DNA of 7,350 bases, taken from assembly GCA_964543995.1 (NCBI GenBank), contig CAZJBB010000170.1, positions 1 through 7,350 of the forward strand, read 5' to 3'. The notes below the pieces were generated by a model. It saw nothing but the letters and a program-made list of their open reading frames with translations. It searched no databases and was not told the DNA's origin. The stretch's first letter is position 1. Every line of letters starts with the position of its first letter. The translations under genes and the position numbers were made by a program. Positions 5,101-7,350 of the stretch are shown here, in pieces. The DNA is from CAIXTV01 sp964543995 (GTDB lineage: Bacteria > Bacteroidota > Bacteroidia > Bacteroidales > CAIXTV01).

Positions 5101-7350
5101 CTGATAAAGCATTAATCAAAATAAGTAATTATAACAATCCAACTTATTACGATATTAGTGATGCCATTCTTACGCTAAGACCATATGTGCGCTTAGTTAC
5201 ACCTAATGGTGGAAATCTTTTAGGTGCATGTACTCAAACCACGATAACATTTGAAAAAGCACCTTTATACACCGCATTTAACCTTGATTACTCAATTGAT
5301 AATGGCTTAAGTTGGATTTCGATTTTCTCAAATCAAACCTATTCCAATACCTTTAATAATTATAACTGGACTACTCCCAATAACCCTTCTACCCAAGTTT
5401 TGGTTAAGGTTACTCCTTACGGAATAACAGGTAGATCCGACTCAAGTGATGCTGTATTTACCATAAAAAGAGCGGTTTCTATAGTTCAACCCAATTATGG
5501 TGGTGTTTTAGTGTCCGGAACTTCTTATCCTGTAAAATGGCAAAGCGACGGTATTTCTAATTTTTATGATATTGCATACTCTACTTCGGGAACTGGAGGT
5601 ACATTTACAAATATTGTGTTAGGTTACAATACAAGCACCAATACTTATAGTTGGACTGTTCCAAATACTCCTTCAACGAATTGTTACATTAGGGTTAGAG
5701 ATAATATTAATTCATGCAAAGAAGATATTTCTGATATGGCATTTACTATTTCTTCTGCCCAAAACCCAATTACGGTTGTTACCCCTAATGGAGGGGATTC
5801 TTTGAATGCATGCCAATCCTATAATATTACTTGGACAGAAACGGGTGCGCCCATCGGAAGTTATAATATTTCTTATTCAAAGGATTATGGTGTAAATTGG
5901 ATTCCTGTTGTTTCTAATTATGCAACTACTTCCGGCTCATACTCATGGACAGTTCCTAACATTAATGCATCAAGTGTTTTAATTAGAGTACAATCTGCGT
6001 TAAACCCTTTAGTTTATGATTATAGTAATGCATTATTTGTAATTGTTCCTGGATATTTAAACACAACCGACAATACAACTATTTGTGCCGGTACCTCAGT
6101 TCAATTTGCAACCACAGGTGGTTCAAATTATACATGGACTCCAACAACAGGACTGAGCAATCCAAATATTCCAAATCCAATTGCAACACCATTATACACT
6201 ACTTGGTACACCGTTTCGTCTGTCAGTAATGGATGTATATTGAAAGATTCTGTTTTGGTTACCATAAATCCAAGTTCCGGATTAAATACATCAGTTTCTA
6301 TTACACCATCCATTAGCACCCCAATTTGTAGTGGAACAGCTGTAACTTTTACTGCAACTCCAACGAATGGTGGTACTTCGCCTGCGTATCAATGGAAAAT
6401 CAATGGGGTGAATATTGGTGGAAATACATATTCATACACTACATCAACTTTAGCACCTACTGATGTGGTTAGCTGTGTTCTTACTTCATCCTTGCAATGT
6501 GTTAACAATAGCCCGGCTACATCAAATGCAATTAATGTTACCGTAAATATGCCCCCTTCTGCTCCAATAGCAGGAAGTAACACTCCTGTGTACATCAGTG
6601 GAACAATTCACTTAACAGCAAGTACTATTTCCGGAGCAAATTATAACTGGACTGGCCCCAATGGCTTTACATCCGCGTTGCAAAATCCCAACATCCCCAA
6701 TGCTACTGCAAATATGAGTGGTACATACTCAGTATTAGCTACAGTAAATGGATGTACCAGCAATGTTGGATCTACCGTTGTGAGTGTTGGTGGAGCTCCT
6801 TCAAACGTGACAATTTCAGGGGTAATACGTACAGAGCAAAACAGTTATGTACAAGGTGTTACTGTGAAATGTTCCGGAATTGCAGGAACGGATTCTGTAA
6901 CTACTGCTAGTAACGGTCAATATTCCTTTAGTTTAGCACCGGGAGGTAGTTACTCAATCATTCCGAGCAAAAATAATGATGTTAATGTTAATAATGGAAT
7001 TACCACTTTGGACTTAGTGCTTATGCAGCGTCATGTATTGAATACTCAATTATTAAGTTCCCCATATAAAATTATCGCTTCTGATGTGAATAGTTCATCC
7101 AGTGTTAGCAATTTAGATATCGTATTAACCAAAGCAATTGTTTTAGGAAATGCTTTCTCTTTCCCCGGGTCGAATTTATGGAAATTTGTGAACTCAGACT
7201 ATGTCTTCAGTAATCCTCAAAGTCCCTTCCCATACGAAAGTTCCAGGGCGTATAGTTCGGCATCCAATCAAGTGGACCAAGACTTTATCGCCATAAAACT
7301 GGGAGATGTTAACAATTCCTGGAACCCATCTGTTGCCAAGAGCTATAGCG
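2061..7350 (+). CDS. Giant secreted modular surface protein (Kre9/KNH-like Ig repeats, PKD-like domains, dockerin-like module), 3' end cut by window edge
   Basis: The frame is open from the ATG at 2061 to the right edge, 1763 codons counting the N run, with no stop. The order is: signal peptide (about 1-19); tandem Ig-like units of about 94 residues (21-1329) carrying PNGGE-W, ITW, YS-DNG-W, Y-WTVP and SNAVFTI motifs; three PKD/Ig-like domains (about 1331-1576); a CarboxypepD_reg-like domain (about 1583-1637); and a dockerin-like region (about 1638-1754). The repeat pattern fits the Kre9/KNH-like Ig fold found in many bacterial secreted proteins; I infer this from memory of the family. No catalytic motif is visible, so a structural, adhesive or matrix role outside the cell is most likely. 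A type IX sorting domain could follow beyond the edge but is not seen. The ATG is chosen because a signal peptide follows at once. The scaffold gap means the true length is unknown and larger. Confidence 0.9.
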   Translation, partial: MKKIYAFLVSFVLSFSAFSQSITVTQPNGGEVLYGCQTYLIKWNATGVSNLWNIDYSLNGGAIWSSVATQLNISTGQYSWTVPMAASTNVLVRVRDYSDTTKQDASNAAFTIQLPITVTSPNGGEVWQGLTNHQISWTPAGTSGFFNLYYSTNNGSTYTTIATNIAANNYTWNVPNTPSTQAIVKVTDATTSCQLDLSNAVFEISPADPILTSPNGGEIWTIDANKNITWNSATFFTTLKLEYSTDNGVTYNMINSAAPNTGSYTWNIPNTPTSQALVRASNSTGSAVNDVSNAAFAIQMPGNFITSPNGGEVWRSGNTHNITWDNTLFASTVKIEYSLNNGGAWTTLAAAANNTGSYSWTIPFMNSTTQALVKITNNTVSTICDTSNAVFTIKAPITVDYPNLTSDTLTGCSTINIQWSKTTVFENYTSYSTCYNLNNGSSYPATYEIYYSTNGSTNWTLLTTQYNYCSTHSYXXXXXXXXXXXXXXXXXXXXXXXXXXXXXXXXXXTNQALIRISNVGAPQSYDISNAVFSINLPKPLITYPNGGDILRSLNTHNITWDVNSVSSNVQLEYSLNNGVSWSLITSSASNTGSYAWTTPQINTTSQALIRLINYLYPTSGDTSDAVFTIKAPITVDYPNLTSDTLTGCSTINIQWSKTTAFENYTSYSTCYNLNNGSSYPATYEIYYSTNGSTNWTLLTTQYNYCSTHSYTYSWTVPDLAPGSLRIKVIGKQNTNYYGSNPPIFWQDSSDYEIPVKNPAGTITVINPNGGVSMNALTPYNVTWTANGTSGFYDVLYSTNGGTSYGVVASNLNSSNYNWTVNNTPSTNVYVRVRDNQNNCRKDASNTSNTIVAATPVITTPNGGEIWRVNSAQNITWTPNTIYSNVYIEYSIDNGINWNIVSTSASNTGTYAWTVPFTPTSQALIRISNVGAPSNYDVSNAVFTIQIPIPVLTAPNGGETWYAGTSQNITWLSNTLFTTTVNLDYSLDSGSTWNTIATNITNNGTYAWTLPNVNSDKALIKISNYNNPTYYDISDAILTLRPYVRLVTPNGGNLLGACTQTTITFEKAPLYTAFNLDYSIDNGLSWISIFSNQTYSNTFNNYNWTTPNNPSTQVLVKVTPYGITGRSDSSDAVFTIKRAVSIVQPNYGGVLVSGTSYPVKWQSDGISNFYDIAYSTSGTGGTFTNIVLGYNTSTNTYSWTVPNTPSTNCYIRVRDNINSCKEDISDMAFTISSAQNPITVVTPNGGDSLNACQSYNITWTETGAPIGSYNISYSKDYGVNWIPVVSNYATTSGSYSWTVPNINASSVLIRVQSALNPLVYDYSNALFVIVPGYLNTTDNTTICAGTSVQFATTGGSNYTWTPTTGLSNPNIPNPIATPLYTTWYTVSSVSNGCILKDSVLVTINPSSGLNTSVSITPSISTPICSGTAVTFTATPTNGGTSPAYQWKINGVNIGGNTYSYTTSTLAPTDVVSCVLTSSLQCVNNSPATSNAINVTVNMPPSAPIAGSNTPVYISGTIHLTASTISGANYNWTGPNGFTSALQNPNIPNATANMSGTYSVLATVNGCTSNVGSTVVSVGGAPSNVTISGVIRTEQNSYVQGVTVKCSGIAGTDSVTTASNGQYSFSLAPGGSYSIIPSKNNDVNVNNGITTLDLVLMQRHVLNTQLLSSPYKIIASDVNSSSSVSNLDIVLTKAIVLGNAFSFPGSNLWKFVNSDYVFSNPQSPFPYESSRAYSSASNQVDQDFIAIKLGDVNNSWNPSVAKSYS
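2121..3242 (+). repeat. Ig-like units 1-4 of the tandem array
   Basis: Four units begin at about 2121, 2403, 2682 and 2961 (residues 21, 115, 208, 301), each 93-94 residues long. Units 1 and 2 are of a type I call A: a Gly/Ser loop (TGVSNLW, TSGFFNLYYS) precedes the YS strand, and the unit ends with RVRD or KVTD. Units 3 and 4 are type B, with a Phe-containing loop (TFFTTLKLEYS, LFASTVKIEYS) before the YS strand. Units 1, 2 and 4 contain single cysteines (residues 36, 193, 384); unit 3 has none. Confidence 0.85.
3243..3483 (+). repeat. Long type-C Ig-like unit, first copy, cut by the scaffold gap
   Basis: This unit (residue 395 onward) starts APITVDYPNLTSDTLTG and has a Tyr/Asn/Ser-rich insertion (about residues 424-442) not present in the other units. 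It has three cysteines, at residues 412, 434 and 469. It is the same unit as 3951-4331. The last 151 bases before the gap (3333-3483) are identical to 4041-4191, while the preceding 90 bases (3243-3332) differ at 14 positions, nearly all synonymous. Confidence 0.95.
3484..3583. other. Scaffold gap of exactly 100 N
   Basis: One hundred N interrupt the large gene. A round 100 is the usual placeholder for a gap of unknown size, so the distance should not be trusted. The reading frame is the same on both sides (codons start at 3480 and 3585), which has a one-in-three chance of happening by luck. The left edge lies in a sequence repeated exactly at 4041-4191, which explains the assembly break. Confidence 0.98.
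3584..3950 (+). repeat. Tail of one type-B unit and a complete type-B unit after the gap
   Basis: The first bases after the gap encode the end of an Ig-like unit (TNQALIRISNVGAPQSYDIS), close to the end of the unit at 4620-4901 (TSQALIRISNVGAPSNYDVS). The next unit (3669-3950, residues 537-630 in window numbering) is complete and has the LEYSLNNGVSW and GSYAWTTP motifs. It lacks cysteine. Confidence 0.85.
3951..4331 (+). repeat. Long type-C Ig-like unit, second copy, complete
   Basis: At about 127 residues (631-757) this unit is a third longer than its neighbours. It carries the same Tyr/Asn/Ser-rich insertion and three cysteines as the first copy, then continues through SYTYSWTVPDLAPGSL and a further loop rich in Asn and Tyr (KQNTNYYGSNPPIFWQDSSD) to DYEIPVKN. 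It shows what the truncated first copy should look like beyond the gap. Confidence 0.93.
4332..6047 (+). repeat. Ig-like units after the second type-C unit (six units)
   Basis: Units begin at about 4332, 4620, 4902, 5181, 5472 and 5763 and are 93-97 residues each. Those at 4332 and 5472 are type A (TSGFYDVLYS, ISNFYDIAYS, RVRD followed by a Cys a few residues on). Those at 4620 and 4902 are type B. The one at 5181 resembles a short type C (LLGACTQTTITFEK). The one at 5763 is divergent (SLNACQSYNITW). All keep the N-terminal PN(G/Y)GG and the Y-W-(T)-(V/T/L)P strand. Confidence 0.84.
6051..6788 (+). other. Three PKD/Ig-like domains of the large protein
   Basis: The repeat pattern changes after 6047. 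Domain one (about 6051-6272) has TICAGTSVQFATTGGSNYTW and a VSNGCILKDSVLVTI end. Domain two (about 6276-6548) has PICSGTAVTFTATPTNGG and YQWKINGVNIGG. Domain three (about 6549-6788) has ISGTIHLTASTISGANYNW, GPNGFTS and GTYSVLATVNGCTS. This matches the PKD-like and Ig-like domains found near the C-terminus of many Bacteroidota secreted proteins, where they act as extracellular spacers or binding modules. The paired Cys in domains one and two (near the start, ICAG/ICSG, and near the end) may form disulfides. Confidence 0.75.
6807..7322 (+). other. CarboxypepD_reg-like domain followed by dockerin-like region
   Basis: Positions 6807-6971 encode a small beta-sandwich-like domain (VTISGVIRTEQ, VQGVTVKCSG, TTASNGQYSFSLAPGGSYSI) typical of carboxypeptidase-regulatory-like folds. 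Positions 6972-7322 hold two dockerin-like calcium-loop motifs, NVNNGITTLDLVLMQRHVL and DVNSSSSVSNLDIVLTKAIVLG, with Asn/Asp/Ser at the expected ligand places and a conserved Asp at loop position 12. The stretch ends DFIAIKLGDVNNSW. This combined module is frequent just before the sorting domain of type IX secreted proteins. No cohesin partner is visible, so a cellulosome-like role is not implied. Confidence 0.77.

Noticed and set aside
2121..6047. The regular repeats as a CRISPR array or satellite DNA
   Set aside because: The period is about 282 bases, the repeats are diverged at DNA level, and they code for one continuous protein. There are no short identical repeats with unique spacers.
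6128..6595. Two minus-strand open frames opposite the PKD-like domains
   Set aside because: They look hydrophobic only because they are antisense to Thr/Asn-rich codons. The plus-strand frame is continuous there.
6972..7322. Dockerin-like motifs as evidence for a cellulosome
   Set aside because: This dockerin-like module is frequent in Bacteroidota exoproteins without cohesins, and no cohesin or glycoside hydrolase domain is present in the window.

Overview
The window looks like a low-GC chromosomal scaffold from a member of the Bacteroidota, perhaps Flavobacteriales-like. The evidence is a FolC with the sequence style of that phylum, a Gly-rich TonB-family protein placed directly upstream of it, weak or absent Shine-Dalgarno sites, a Bacteroidota-type -7 promoter motif, and a very large secreted modular protein ending in the carboxypeptidase-regulatory/dockerin-like module common in type IX secretion organisms. 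The genus cannot be judged from the sequence.

Layout. Positions 1-1016 (minus strand) hold the N-terminal 338 codons of folC, which runs off the left edge. Positions 1016-1783 (minus) hold a complete 255-residue TonB-family energy transducer. Its stop codon shares one base with the folC start (TGATG), so the two genes are almost certainly co-transcribed and translationally coupled. A 277-base AT-rich divergent intergenic region (1784-2060) separates them from the plus-strand gene. From 2061 to the right edge one reading frame stays open for 1763 codons, counting a 100-base run of N at 3484-3583.

The large gene encodes a signal peptide, about 14 visible tandem Ig-like units of roughly 94 residues (Kre9/KNH-like, with a recurrent PNGGE-W...ITW...YS-DNG-W...Y-WTVP pattern), three PKD/Ig-like domains, a CarboxypepD_reg-like domain and a dockerin-like pair of calcium-loop motifs. 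It has no stop in the window, and a sorting domain may follow beyond the edge. It is best read as an extracellular or cell-surface structural or adhesive protein. No catalytic domain is visible.

The most informative structure is inside this gene. A special long unit occurs twice (3243 onward and 3951-4331). The two copies differ at 14 of 90 bases and then become identical for 151 bases, exactly up to the N gap. This points to gene conversion or an assembly artefact, and it explains why the assembly broke there. The unit types also follow a higher-order A-B-B-C order, which predicts what the gap hides. No CRISPR array, transposon, tRNA, rRNA or recognisable defence system was seen.
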